DNA from: Poecilobothrus nobilitatus
Taxonomy: Eukaryota > Arthropoda > Insecta > Diptera > Dolichopodidae
Assembly: GCA_947095535.1 (NCBI GenBank)
Contig: OX352773.1
Span: 109,685,950-109,749,949, forward strand
DNA: 64,000 nucleotides
Reading direction: 5' to 3'
The first letter of the stretch is position 1; each line of letters begins with the position of its first letter. A model generated the notes under the pieces. That model was not told where the DNA came from. It ran no database searches and saw nothing but the letters and a program-made list of their open reading frames with translations. The position numbers and the translations under genes are program-made. Below are positions 1 to 10,726 of the stretch, piece by piece.

Positions 1-196
1 TATCTGAGATAAAGATCGTATAAATCTTTATAATTAAATGGTAGGCCCTCATTGTGAATGAGAACTGACAGGTGAGTCCTAGTTTTACCTTCTATAACGG
101 TGTTATACGAATCATTATGTAAATAGGCTAGGAAAAGTCGAACGTTGTAGAGAATCCTCTCATCTCTGAATCTTGACAGAGCATATTTGCAATCTT
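1..196 (-). CDS. possible partial coding exon, unidentified
   Basis: The minus strand is open to the window edge with a protein-like composition, including the stretches RFRDERILYNVRLFLAYLHN and THLSVLIHNEGLPF. A splice-acceptor-like CTGTAACAG lies just upstream (minus sense), so this could be the start of an exon that runs off the window. I do not recognise the family. It could be a host gene, an unrecognised transposon protein or a chance open frame. The region next to it is a microsatellite, so it is either an isolated exon or a remnant. Confidence is low because only about 65 codons are visible and no start or stop falls inside. Confidence 0.22.
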
Positions 197-254
197 CTGT
201 TACAGATTTCTTGTCATTCTAACGATTGGAGAAACAAGCGAATCTTGTAATACT

Positions 255-790
<536 letters not shown>

Positions 791-1038
791 TTTATTACTA
801 TTTATGTTTGAATTACTAGTAACCGGTCTTAAAATATCTTCTTAGATGAAGTTAGAGTACTTTTTGCTATTGGTAGATAATGAACTCTGAATTGAAAATT
901 TCTTTTTAGCTTTATTACTAAAAGGAACAGCAAAAGGATTAAGAAGAAGTGTTTTAGAATGCTTGTTATTATTGTTTGTGTTCATGTTTAAGCTTGTATT
1001 AATATGTGAAATAGATTTTGGTGTATTACTACTAGAAT
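791..1038. other. AT-rich spacer with short minus-strand open frame
   Basis: No recognised gene. The minus strand is open from about 1045 to 855 and rich in Ser, Asn and Lys, including an Asn tract, which is compatible with low-complexity coding or chance. I see no domain. Confidence 0.4.
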
Positions 1039-2274
1039 TAGACTCTATTTCTTTACTGCCAACTATCGGTAAATTATTTGAACAATTACAGACCTATTTC
1101 CTTACTGCCAACTATAGGTAAATTATTTGAAAAATTAATAAAAACTGGAATGTTGAATTTTCTATTAGAAATCAAATTTTTTAACAGTAAATAATATGGT
1201 TTTTTTGCCAGGCAAATCTACAGAAGAAGCTATCTTAAAATTATGTTCTGAACTACATACAATTTTAAATGAAAATAATAACACTGTTGCTTTGTTCATC
1301 GATATAACCAAAGCTTTTGATACTATTGACCACTGCATTCTTATTAAAAAACTTAAAAACGCATGTTTTAGAGGTTTTGCACTTGATTTTTGATTTGTTA
1401 TTTAAAAGATAGAAAACGGCGATTTAAGTTAAAAAACAACTTTAGCGAAATCAACAATATTAACATTGGCGTACCACAAGGTTCTGTAATGGGTCCGTTG
1501 TTGTTTCTAATATATATTAACTCTCTTTTTTCACAACCGTTAAAAGGAAAAATCGCTGGTTTCGCTGATGACTGCGATCTAGTATACAGTGATAAAAACG
1601 TGGATTTGGTTAAACAATCTTTGGAATATGACTCAAACTTACTTAAAAATTGGTTTTCATGCCATAAGCTTATTATAAGTGACAAAACTAAATTAATTGT
1701 ATTCAGTTTAAGAAATTCTAAGCTATACGACATTAATATTAAGTTTCATAATGGTGATTGTCCTTTGTCTATGGGTGATAATGGATTAAACTTTTGCTTG
1801 AACGCCCCAGTTTTGCATAACTCCTGCTCAAAACATTGCTTTTATATTGAGTCGGTATCCAATTATAAATATTTAGGTGTAACTATAGATAAGAATTTAA
1901 ACTGGAAATCTCATATTGACAAGTTGTACAAATATTTACTTTTATGCATAAGAAAATTCTATTCGCTAAGGCAATATTGCTCTAGAAAACTTTTGTTAAA
2001 AATTTATTATGCCTTAGTACATTCAAAAATAAAATATGGTATAACTAGTTGGGATGGAATCTATTTAAGTACTATAAATCCTATTTTTAAGACTCAAAAA
2101 GGTATTCTGAGAATAATTAACGGAAAAAGTAGGTTATGTAGCAGTTTTCCTCTCTTCCAAGAATCAAGTATACTAGCTCTGGACATCAATATACTCACAG
2201 TTCTTTGCTTCAGTTTTTTAAAGACAATAGTCTTTTTGGCTACAGAAGCTCTACGTCATATAACTTACAGATAA
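1039..2274 (+). pseudogene. LINE (non-LTR) reverse transcriptase remnant
   Basis: This is the reverse transcriptase of a LINE of broad Jockey/I type. In order it shows a finger motif RPISLLPTIGKLFEKLI (from about 1092), FLPGKST, the motif A region ALFIDITKAFDTIDH, motif GVPQGSVMGPLLF, the catalytic FADD box (about 1561-1572), and thumb motif YKYLGVTIDKNLNW. It is broken by a stop just before the FLPGKST block (near 1192) and another at 1391-1393. The N-terminal endonuclease and most upstream sequence are missing. The finger-motif segment is tandemly duplicated at 1039-1137 in two diverged 48-50 bp copies. LINE assignment is firm; the exact clade is not. It reads as an old 5'-truncated copy. 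Confidence 0.88.
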
Positions 2275-3640
2275 ATAATCTTCATAGAGGTACATATACA
2301 TAGGTACATACTTGAAAAATGAAAATATATAAATGTGATTTATGCTTCGAAAATATTTTTGATTTGAAAGTGTTTTATTTGAAATAGATGAATGTAGTAT
2401 AAAAATGTCCCACTTGAGAACAGAGTGTAAAATTTAATATGTATATAAATACTTAATATTTAGTAAGCAATAGTGGTAAATTTAAGTTTTTTGATTTGAT
2501 TTTCATCAAATCAATTGATTTTTAGTATTTTAATAGATTCTAGAAAAGAATATATATTAAGAAAAAAATAAAAAAGTTAGAACAGAAAAGAATAAAGTTA
2601 AGTTTTTAAAGTTTTAAGTTTTTAAAAATAAAAAGCTAAAACAATACAAAATAATAAATAGGTATAAATTAAAATTACATTAGTTGAATTTATTAACATA
2701 ATATTAATATTAAAAAACATACATATAACAAAAACATTAAACAAAAAAATATACTAAATAACTTAATTCAATTATCCAAGACAATTCATAGTTTCTTCAA
2801 AATTCTAGTAGCTGGACCATTGAAAATATAAAAAAAAACATAAATATACATACAAAAAAATTTAGTTTTGCACTTATAAGTACTTTAATAAATATGATCC
2901 CTTAAAATTTTTAATACCAAACAAAAATAAGAACAAAGAGAAAAAAAAAGTCCACTCAAATAAAAAAATTTATAAAATATATACTTACAAAATACATTCA
3001 TATTTACGTATATACGAACATTCATTCAAAAAAAAATTCATTTAAAAACATGCATAAATTTTTATTTTTTATGTATATATGTTTATGTCCTATTTGCACT
3101 ATTTGCCTATGCATTTCTATTTCTACTTCTTTTCTCTGTTGTATTTGTTACTTAACTTTATACTATAGTATACAATACAGTCACACAAAATATCCCAGCT
3201 ATTGTATAATACTATATAAGCAAATTTGGATGTTTCGTGTGATTGTATTTATCATTTAAATATATACTAAAAATATTAACACAATCGCACGAAACGTCCC
3301 AATGGGATGTTTCAAAATCGTAGAAAATGCTTAAAATTTTTGTTCTATGTGAGTTCTCTATATAGTATAGTTTCTTTATGGTTAATTAATTAATTTTAAA
3401 AATTCTAAACAAAATTTTATTTTAAATAATAACCCCACAACTAATAAAAATGTATAACTTTTTAAGAATGTTCTAGCCATACACCACTAATGGTTAACTC
3501 CATTATAGTATAGCGTAATTGTATTTATTAGTCATAAAAAATTAAAATTGTTATAATATACTGAAATTTTAAAAATGTAATAAATAAAATAATTATTAAA
3601 AAAAAAAAAAAAAAACTAATAGTACCAAAACATCTGAGCC
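2275..3640. other. AT-rich non-coding stretch downstream of LINE
   Basis: Very A/T-rich DNA with many A-runs and no open frame with protein-like composition; the 69-codon plus-strand frame near 3050 is low complexity. Part may be LINE 3' tail. The one structured element is a diverged inverted repeat (3229-3247 with 3281-3299, GGATGTTTCGTGTGATTGT type), annotated separately. Confidence 0.6.
3229..3299. repeat. short inverted repeat (19-bp arms)
   Basis: GGATGTTTCGTGTGATTGT pairs with the reverse complement of ACAATCGCACGAAACGTCC with two mismatches, across a spacer of about 33 bp. It could be the edge of a small palindromic (MITE-like) element, but no target duplication is evident. Confidence 0.55.
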
Positions 3641-3689
3641 AGGATGATAATTCGGGCTAATGTCAAACGAGACGGTGGTAAAATTTCTT

Positions 3690-4540
3690 CTTTAAGGATA
3701 ACAAAATTAGTTTGTTTTACGTTTTCACTTTTACTGACCCATTTATGTCTATTGTTTCACAAGTCACAAACAAAATCGAAAAAGTTTTCACTGAACACAA
3801 TCTGACCATAGGAGTATAATATATACTCCAATCGCAACAAGTTATCAAATTTATTGGGTTCGACGAAAGATAAAACATCAAGTTTGAACAAAGGTGGTAT
3901 TTATGAAATAGGTTGTGATAATTGTGAAAGCAAATACTATGGTCAGACAAAAATAAATATCAGTAAAAGATGGAATGAACATTTTTCTCATATAAAGTAT
4001 AATAGGCCAAATAAGTCGACTGTCGCTCATCATATCATAATTACATAATACATAATCATAATTTAAATCTAATTAAAGAGGTAAATAATCCGAATCGATT
4101 AGACGCTTTTGAAAGTTATTTTATTCAATCAAATGACCATAATATGAACAATGGCAATGGCCCGAATAGTTCATCTCTTTTTTGTTAATTTTTAATTGGT
4201 ATTTTCGTTAATTTTCTATTATTTAAATTTTGTAAGTTAATAATTTCTAATGTCGAATTTTATTTTTTATGTTATTTTTCAGCAATTAGTGGATTGCCCA
4301 ATTTAATACAATTTTACTTTATATTTCAATTGATATTGCTAATTACAGTTAAGATTTTTATTTAAATTTTAAAAAATTTTGTTTTAATTTTTTTTTTTTT
4401 TAATTTTATGAATTTTGATATTGTTTTATTTACTTAATATATGATTTCGTTTTACTTGTTTAGTGTAGCTGATGATGATCTGCAAGGCAGATTGAAATGC
4501 ATTCAATTTTGTTAATTTAAAAAGTTATTTATTTTGAATA
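3690..4540 (+). pseudogene. Penelope-like element remnant (GIY-YIG endonuclease end)
   Basis: The region encodes the C-terminal linker and GIY-YIG endonuclease of a Penelope-like retroelement. A frame starting near 3854 reads GSTKDKTSSLNKGGIYEIGC, then a CDNCESKYYGQTK block (the YG of the motif) and SKRWNEHF. After a frame break near 4045 it continues with NLIKEVNNPNRLDAFESYF and ends near 4187. Upstream pieces in shifted frames match the end of the reverse transcriptase. The 3' untranslated part contains the GATGATGATCTGCAAGGCAG stem typical of Penelope 3' ends (about 4471). The RT core is absent, so this is a truncated, frameshifted remnant. Confidence 0.82.
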
Positions 4541-4624
4541 AAAAATTTTTTTAATAATATATACATACATGTAAAATCAAAATAAGGTGTTTTTATTTTA
4601 TATGATACTTTGCCCGATTTTACG

Positions 4625-5098
4625 AAAAGTTCAAAAAAATAAATTTATGGAATTTATATATTATAGTATTTTTCAATCTAAAATTCAATACGGTCTCAGT
4701 TGTTGGTTGTACCAATAATAAAATTCAACCTATGTATATTGAATATAAAGAAACATATAATTCGAATTATCTGTAATAAAGGAAGGCTAGTGAGTAGTTT
4801 TCCATTATACATTTATTTAAAAATTTTCCCCATAAGGTATTTGCACCGTTTTAAATTTCTAAAATCTTTTTTTTGAGGATCTGGTTATAACTACAGATAA
4901 TATATACATCAATATAATATACTTAATAATAACAACGCCTTGTGTTAATTTTAGAACTACTACAGTACGTAATTTCTATTATATATTTTCTTATCGTCTA
5001 TATAATAAACTGCCGCGTAATATAAGACTAAATACTTCTATAAAAAATTTTTTGCAAATTAATAAAAGTATAGTTTCTAAGTTTGGATTATTCTAATA
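4625..5098 (+). pseudogene. LINE reverse transcriptase C-terminal remnant
   Basis: Fragments in several frames resemble the extreme C-terminus of a Jockey/I-type LINE: IQYGLSCWLYQ, then YNKLPRNIRLNTSIKNFLQ close to a stop. Several frameshifts and stops separate them. It is probably a relative of the LINE at 1039-2274, surviving only as its 3' end. Confidence is moderate because only tail motifs remain. Confidence 0.6.
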
Positions 5099-5589
5099 TT
5101 GAAACACTTTTTAGCGTATTGACTTAATATTCTCAATTCTTAATCTAATATTATATGCAAATACAATGTTATACATTATTCTTTCTGTCTCATAATTTTT
5201 CCACATTTTTAATTCTGGTATCACATTTTCTTTTTTGCAATTTTAAACATTTTTTATAATTTTATTTTTTTTGTATTTTTGATTTGAATTTGATATAATT
5301 GTATTTTTGTTTTATTTTGTATTAATTTGATTTAAAGTTTTATTATATATATAATTTGATTTTTTTTTTTATATTATATAAATTTTTAATACCCCACATC
5401 ATTACATACATAATATGATTATTTTACATTTATTTAATTAATTTAATTTATAGTTAATTTTTAAAGGGCACTCAATTCCATTTGTCTAATCAAATACAGA
5501 GTGTTCCTATATTTTTTTCTTAGATCATCATTTTATTTAATAGTTTTTTATATATTTAGCCACTAACTTGTATTATTTGTAAGATCAAA
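5099..5589. other. AT-rich non-coding stretch
   Basis: T-rich sequence without an open frame or recognisable repeat. It lies between a LINE 3' end and the broken edge of the BEL/Pao fragment. No long terminal repeat was recognised here. Confidence 0.5.
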
Positions 5590-7076
5590 AATATAAAATT
5601 AATAAAATAACACAATGACTCTGTAATAAGACATGTCTCCGAACCTGAATCGATAAGTGTCCTTACAACCTTTTCGTCGCCTATAACTGAAGATGTTATT
5701 TTAATTTAAGTAGTAGCTAGAAGTACTTGTAAATTATCAGTGTGAGTAGCGCATGTATGGACGTTGGCTGAAGATGTTGAAGGTTGGTCATGTGGCACAA
5801 AACTGGCTGCTGAAGCCGACATAGTAGCTTGTGGTGTACGTAATTTGTTATTATTTGAACAAATGCTTATATCCTGATGAAAGGAATTCTTATTATTTGA
5901 AGTTAGACCCGCATGGTGAGATTCTTGAGCATGATTAGCCGAAATTGTCCCTCTAGGTAATAGCGTTTGATGCCGTTGTTGGCAAATAAGGCAATTTGTG
6001 GAGCTCGAACAATTTGTAACTATGAGCCCAATACGTAAGCAGTTCATGCCTTTTGTCTTGGCCATTTCGAATCTTTTATTCGGATTTTAAGTGATAAATT
6101 TATGACACTGCTTGATTTTGTGTGATCCACCACAAATGCCACAAACTGACTTTGCTACTAAATGAAAATTTCTGACATTTGTTTTGAACATATTTGGATT
6201 ATTAGAGAGATTTGTTCTTTTATCATTAATAAATGAGTGAGATTTGTAAGCTATGTCTTCCAAAGTGCGAAATCTCGATTCTAAAAAGCTTTGGAGTTGT
6301 TTCCAAGTGGTTAACCATATGATGGTACTAATACTTTGTTCTCATTATTGATGAGTTTCCTGTGGTAACTTTTGCACAATACTGCAAATAATAATTGGAT
6401 CCCAATTAGTTATATCTATATTTAAATTTTCCAGAGCTTGTAGACACTCTGTGGTAGTATCCAACAAGTTTTTAATGCCCTGACCTGATTCGTGTACAGG
6501 AGAAGGTTGAGTAACAAAAACCTTAAATTGCGTCCCTACTAGAATTCTTTGATTATTATATATATCTTATAAAAGTTCTCCCGACTTTGATAGTTTAAAT
6601 CGGTTATTTCGAATTGCCTAAGTAAATTTTCCGGTTCTTCAGTAATATGCATTTCCAAGTATTGCAATTTTTGTAATGGTGCTAGACCAGAATTTTCATG
6701 GACTAATGTCCTAAACAAATCATTAAATGACGGCCATTTTCGATAATCCCCTTGAAATTTCTCTAATGTTATTTTTGTCATTTAATTTTCTATCAAACCA
6801 TAATTTACATAATATAGATAATTGTCTAATACTATAGAATATATTACTTTCAAAATAAGAATATTTAGCTTCTTCAAAACCTCTGTCAGTGTATGATGTA
6901 ACCAACATTTTTCGGTGACGAACTTTAATTTCAGCCCATTGATCCTGAATGTCTTTCAAAAGTGGCGTGTAGCAATCCTTTTTTTTTTTATGTCGCTGCT
7001 ATCTGCTAAAAAATTCTCAATTGTCATTTCCAAGATGCTTTTTATCAGCGAGCTGTTTCTTAATCAATTTTTCCAT
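5590..7076 (-). pseudogene. BEL/Pao LTR retrotransposon Gag-protease remnant
   Basis: Reading leftwards, a start near 7076 opens MEKLIKKQLADKKH. The BEL/Pao Gag follows: QDQWAEIKVRHRKML, then KITLEKFQGDYRKWPSFNDLF with LQKLQYL, then LDTTTECLQALENLNIDITN. Next is a zinc-knuckle region (CGICGGSHKIKQC; NCLICQQRHQTLL). The retropepsin begins past a stop near 5708, with the active-site tripeptide inside LIDSGSETCLITE (about 5620-5660). Frames are broken at several places and coding ends abruptly near 5590, so reverse transcriptase, RNase H, integrase and LTRs are missing. The order Gag, zinc knuckle, aspartic protease and the KLPxFxGxYxxW-type motif identify the family. Confidence 0.85.
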
Positions 7077-7448
7077 GCTTGATGCTGTGTGGATCAAATC
7101 AATAATTTCAACCGTACCGAACGCGCGTGTAAAATTCTAATCGTCTTAGGAATATTTTATTTATTTATTTTTTTATTTTATTTAATTACCAAAACAAGGT
7201 ATGTACATATTAAGCAAAGAAAAACTGACATTATAACATAGATATTGAAAAAATGCATGAAATATAATTGCAATTCTTAATGACTAATTTGTATGCATAA
7301 TGTTAAAAAAATATATTTAAGACTTAAACAACAAAAGTTATATAATACAAAATTTGATTACCTACATAAAACTTAAATTCTTGAGTAAATTTTATAATTC
7401 TTAATGTATGTAAACAATAAACCGTACTACTCCAAAGAAAAAAAAAAC
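7077..7448. other. AT-rich host/flank sequence left of Polinton
   Basis: No gene or repeat recognised. It ends at the 6-bp target site TTGATG that flanks the Polinton. Confidence 0.5.
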
Positions 7449-7454
7449 TTGATG
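7449..7454. repeat. target site duplication TTGATG (left)
   Basis: TTGATG directly abuts the AGTAGGTAATCC terminus and is repeated exactly after the opposite terminus at 33506-33511. Six base pairs is the duplication length expected of a Polinton integrase. Confidence 0.93.
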
Positions 7455-8467
7455 AGTAGGTAATCCTGCACTTGGGGATGGGAAAAAATCATGCCATATC
7501 GCACCGAAGACCACGCCCACTGACATATATTTTGATTGATGGGTTTAATATAAGTTATTCTTGGTTAGTAGGTCAAAAACTTGTTTTGTTTGTTTTGGTT
7601 TAGGTTATAAGCATGGGTTGTTAGCTTATAAGTTGCAAGTGGTTGTATAGTTGGAAATGAAGGTTATTCGTACTGTAGAAGTTGTTAGGCAAGGTTAATG
7701 AACTGGACAAGTTTAGATTATAAGCATGGGTTGTTAACTTATAAATTGCAAGTGGTTGTATAGTAGGAAATGAAGGTTGTTGGTACTGTAGAAGTTGTTA
7801 GGCAAGGTTAATGAACTGAACAAGTTTAGGTTATAAGCATGGGTTGTTAACTTATAAGTTGCGAGTGGTTGTATAGTAGGAAATGAAGGTTGTTGGTACT
7901 GTAGAAGTTGTTAGACAAGGTTAATGAACTGAACAAGTTTAGGATATTTAGGTTTTTCAATAAATTCATTGATACTTTGTAATAGGACATACAAAGAGAA
8001 AGATGATTTTTTTCAGGTCAAATCAAGTTAATTTTTTTTAAATTGCGCAAAATCGCATACTTAATAAAATATACCTACATACGTAAAAGGAGATATAAAA
8101 GAAACGAAAAAAACTTGTTTTTATTATTTAATAAGAAAAATATTCATAGGTACTTTTGAATACCAAGATGTAAATAATAAAAATAAAAACAAAACGTAAA
8201 CAAGAAGTAGGTACAAAGTGTATTTTTGTTTATTAAAGAAGATCAATAATTGTTGTAAGTTGTTATTACAGTTTTAAAGCTGCAAAATAAAAAAAATAAA
8301 AAATATGGAATTATAGGTGCATCTGTTATGTAAGATTTTTTCTGTTCTATAATAACATTGAGAAAATAACCGGAAATCTTTGATTTACTTGGTTTTGTTA
8401 TTATTGCGTTACATTCTATACTGTAAGGAATCAAAAAGGCAAGTTAATTGCTTTTGGTACCTATTTG
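7455..8467. repeat. Polinton left terminal inverted repeat
   Basis: Matches the reverse complement of the right end. The outer part is near identical (the CCACGCCCACTGAC region, the 113-bp minisatellite). The match then continues, with gaps, to the inner edge TTGCTTTTGGTACCTATTT. The inner third has diverged and is about 230 bp shorter than its partner. Confidence 0.92.
7601..7945. repeat. 113-bp minisatellite in left TIR (about 3 copies)
   Basis: GCATGGGTTGTTA recurs at 7611, 7724 and 7837, a strict 113-bp spacing. Each unit also contains GGAAATGAAGGTT and AACTGRACAAGTTTA. The same array, inverted, is in the right TIR. Confidence 0.93.
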
Positions 8468-8535
8468 AAAACAAAAATAAAACAAATTTATTTATATGTT
8501 TGAAATAATTTTGTATTTGAAAATATTTTACAATT

Positions 8536-8769
8536 TTACAGAAAACTGTGTTGGAAAATTTTTTTACGATGATCAGATGCTAAGATTTTAGAAATAGCGA
8601 GACCAACTTTTTCTATACGTCGTTGAAATCTACTTCTATCACGTGCGTATTCTTCCCAATGACCTTTCCTTGCTGATCTGTAAGAATAGACCCATAAATG
8701 CATATCGTGAATTTCTTGTTTTATGTTGAAGAAAACTTTTTTTTTGTTATTTAAATTCATATTGTGCAA
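8536..8769 (-). CDS. small basic hypothetical protein, Polinton
   Basis: A 77-codon frame reading towards the left TIR, just inside it. The product is Lys/Arg-rich and probably helical; the C-terminal half includes ARDRSRFQRRIEKVGLAISK, with no cysteines or membrane segment. It lies 123 bp beyond the stop of the next minus-strand gene (8893-9336), so both may belong to one leftward unit. I do not recognise the family. Its position in an otherwise gene-dense element and the clean codon pattern support it, but the short length means a chance frame is possible. Confidence 0.4.
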   Translation of the reverse strand: MHNMNLNNKKKVFFNIKQEIHDMHLWVYSYRSARKGHWEEYARDRSRFQRRIEKVGLAISKILASDHRKKIFQHSFL

Positions 8770-8892
8770 GTATGAAAATTGAATGTCTTAATCTAACATT
8801 TTTTCTTTTAAAAGATGCATATATACATTAAAACAATTTTTAACAGCACATCTGAAACTCTTGTTTGCTAAGTGTATAGGACAATTTGAATT

Positions 8893-9336
8893 CTAGTTTT
8901 CAATCTTTTGTAATGATGGCAAGTCTCGGCTTAGATCTTCTATTTTAACACTGTCAATGTACTTTTGAAGGAAAAGTTTTTTTTGTTCTCCTTTAACATA
9001 AATTTTTTCCGCTGACTCTAAATAGTGTTTTAATATACATTTTACATCTAAATATTCAACTAAACCGTTATTCCATTTAAGTCCATTTATTTTATTTTCG
9101 AAATACTGGTTATTATATTTCACATCTTGACTAAGCTCTTCTGCGGGGTACGGTGCTTTGAAATGATACACAGTTGGAATTAAACTTCCTTTTTCAAGTA
9201 TGGCTAACTCTTTTAGGAAATATTCTTTTTCATTTCCTTGCAAAAATTGTAGGTCAACTATAAAAACTTGTTTAACCATGTTGAAGGTTTGTAAAAGAAT
9301 GTTCAATGAAATAACTAAATTTACATTTATATTCAT
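8893..9336 (-). CDS. Polinton conserved small protein (possible RNase H-like fold)
   Basis: A 147-codon intact frame. The likelier start is the internal Met at 9279 (MVKQVFIVDLQFLQGNEK), since the first 19 residues are hydrophobic and unlike the rest. The product has an N-terminal FIVDLQFL strand, KELAIL, HFKAPYP, an NKINGLKWNNGLVEY block and a C-terminal IYVKGEQKKLFLQKYI helix. I associate this layout with small uncharacterised proteins common in insect Polinton-like elements. The D-containing first strand followed by E suggests a nuclease-like RNase H fold, but that is inference. The gene at 13860 has the same spacing of elements and may be a paralogue. Transcribed divergently from the ATPase, with about 95 bp between starts. 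Confidence 0.6.
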   Translation of the reverse strand: MNINVNLVISLNILLQTFNMVKQVFIVDLQFLQGNEKEYFLKELAILEKGSLIPTVYHFKAPYPAEELSQDVKYNNQYFENKINGLKWNNGLVEYLDVKCILKHYLESAEKIYVKGEQKKLFLQKYIDSVKIEDLSRDLPSLQKIEN

Positions 9337-9373
9337 TTCGAAAAAGAGCTGTTCATATAAATATAGGTTAGCA

Positions 9374-9700
9374 ATGATTGTTTTAACTAATACAACTATG
9401 TTGTTTCACCCATTTACAATGATGGTGGCGGGGCCATCCTGCTGTGGTAAAACCATATTTATTCGTAATTTAATAAAATATAAAGAAAATATACTACCAC
9501 ATATATTATTTGGTGTAATCCAGACAAAAATGCTGTTCCACTATATATGAAAGATGTTGAATATAGTAACACTATTCCAGATTTTAATGATAATCAAGAA
9601 CCTTTGTTAGTTATTACCGATGATATGATGTTAAGTTCTCATGATAAGAAGTGATATATTTGGGAAAGGTTTGTGTTACTGTACGAGAGATCAATTAGAA
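9374..9700 (+). pseudogene. Polinton genome-packaging ATPase, internally deleted
   Basis: FtsK/HerA-type (A32-like) packaging ATPase that would pump element DNA into capsids. The start MIVLTNTTMLFHPFTMMVAG leads directly into a Walker A loop, GPSCCGKT (about 9430-9453). The frame stops at 9550. In another frame, LLVITDDMMLSS supplies Walker B (about 9604-9638), with a further stop at about 9652. The family is normally over 200 residues with sensor and arginine-finger regions; here only the P-loop and Walker B survive, compressed, so an internal deletion has removed most of the domain. Downstream debris in a third frame runs into the next gene. Non-functional. Confidence 0.82.
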
Positions 9701-9716
9701 CAATTTGGGGAGGAAT

Positions 9717-10040
9717 ATGAAACGTTTGAAGACCAATCGACATATATTGCACCTATTAAAAACCTCTAAACCAAAATTCCAGAAAGTAATTATAAAACAC
9801 TGTGACTCTGAAGTAATAAAAACATTTTGCGAAATCTCTTTAAATATTTTAAAAGGTAATTGTAATCTGAGTAAAAAAGCAACAACTCAATTACGAAAGT
9901 ATAAAAAAGAATTAAGATCACTTATTTGCCGGAAAAAATCTATAAATAGCAAAAGAAAAATTATTATTCAACGTGGTGGATTTTTACCTACACTTCTTGG
10001 TGCAATACTATCAGGGCTAATCGGAAATTTTATAAAATGA
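9717..10040 (+). CDS. Polinton small basic protein with hydrophobic tail
   Basis: Intact frame of 107 codons from the ATG at 9717; 12 bp of open frame upstream give an alternative start. The product is very basic (KPKFQKVIIKH, TTQLRKYKKELRSL, SKRKIIIQRGG) and ends in a Gly-rich amphipathic/hydrophobic tail, GGFLPTLLGAILSGLIGNFI. This small protein is recurrent in Polintons. The tail resembles the membrane-active segments of adenovirus-type minor capsid proteins, so a virion-core or membrane-lytic role is plausible but inferred. It sits between ATPase and the acidic gene, overlapping the latter's ATG in an ATGA. One of the few undamaged genes. Confidence 0.72.
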   Translation: MKRLKTNRHILHLLKTSKPKFQKVIIKHCDSEVIKTFCEISLNILKGNCNLSKKATTQLRKYKKELRSLICRKKSINSKRKIIIQRGGFLPTLLGAILSGLIGNFIK

Positions 10041-10726
10041 ATAATACAACATTTAATAAAATGATAATTTTAAAGATTGAGATTTATGAAAGAACGAAGC
10101 AAAATGCAGACATTGAACTCAATGAATTGGACAAAAATATGAAAAAAATATTGTGAAATAAGCATCTCACGGATACTCAAAAATGGTATTTATACAGACA
10201 AAATTTATTTAAAATAAGAAACAAAAAACGACAACTTGCTAGAAATAAAGAGGAGAAAATAAAAATTATGGAAACAAAGCGTACTCAAACTCGTGCAAAA
10301 CCAATGTTTATAGATGCGGAAACTCAATCGTATTTTCTTGAATATAAGAATGTTGGAATACAAGTTGTTCCTGAAGAAGAAGAAGTATATGAAAAAGAAG
10401 CTGATGACGCAGTATTTGATGATGAAATTCAGGAAAATGTTTTAACAAAAGCATTGTCAGCTGCTTCAGTTGGAGAACGTCTTAGAAAAAGAAAATCAAT
10501 TAGAAATCAAAATGTACAAATTTTTGAAACTGATACAGGAGACATTATAACTGTTCCATTAGATAGCCCAAGCCCACCAACGAAAAAAGAAAAAACTATA
10601 AATAGCAAAGAGTTGAATAATTCATCAAGACGTGTTTTAAGGTCAGCAGTAGGTAATACTCAAACAGAACTTAATTTTCCAATTCGTAAGAATAAATCCG
10701 CAAGCTCATGGACAACATACAAGTAA
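10037..10726 (+). pseudogene. Polinton conserved hypothetical gene, one in-frame stop
   Basis: The start overlaps the previous stop (ATGA). The frame is continuous except for a TGA at codon 40 (10154-10156), and would give about 229 residues. The N-terminus contains KMIILKIEIYERTK, ELDKNMKKIL, then HLTDTQKWYLYRQNLFKIR; this EKWxLYxQ-type block recurs in Polinton proteins. The middle is acidic (EEEEVYEKEADD), followed by Lys/Arg-rich and Ser/Pro segments that look disordered. The C-terminus overlaps the start of the penton-like gene by 19 bp. Reinitiation at the ATG at 10268 would still give a 152-residue product. Function unknown; perhaps a capsid-assembly or core protein. Confidence 0.68.

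Noticed and set aside
1398..1733. 111-codon minus-strand frame
   Set aside because: Antisense of the LINE reverse transcriptase; no protein-like features of its own.
3050..3259. 69-codon Cys/Ile-rich frame
   Set aside because: Low-complexity AT-rich DNA with no neighbouring support.
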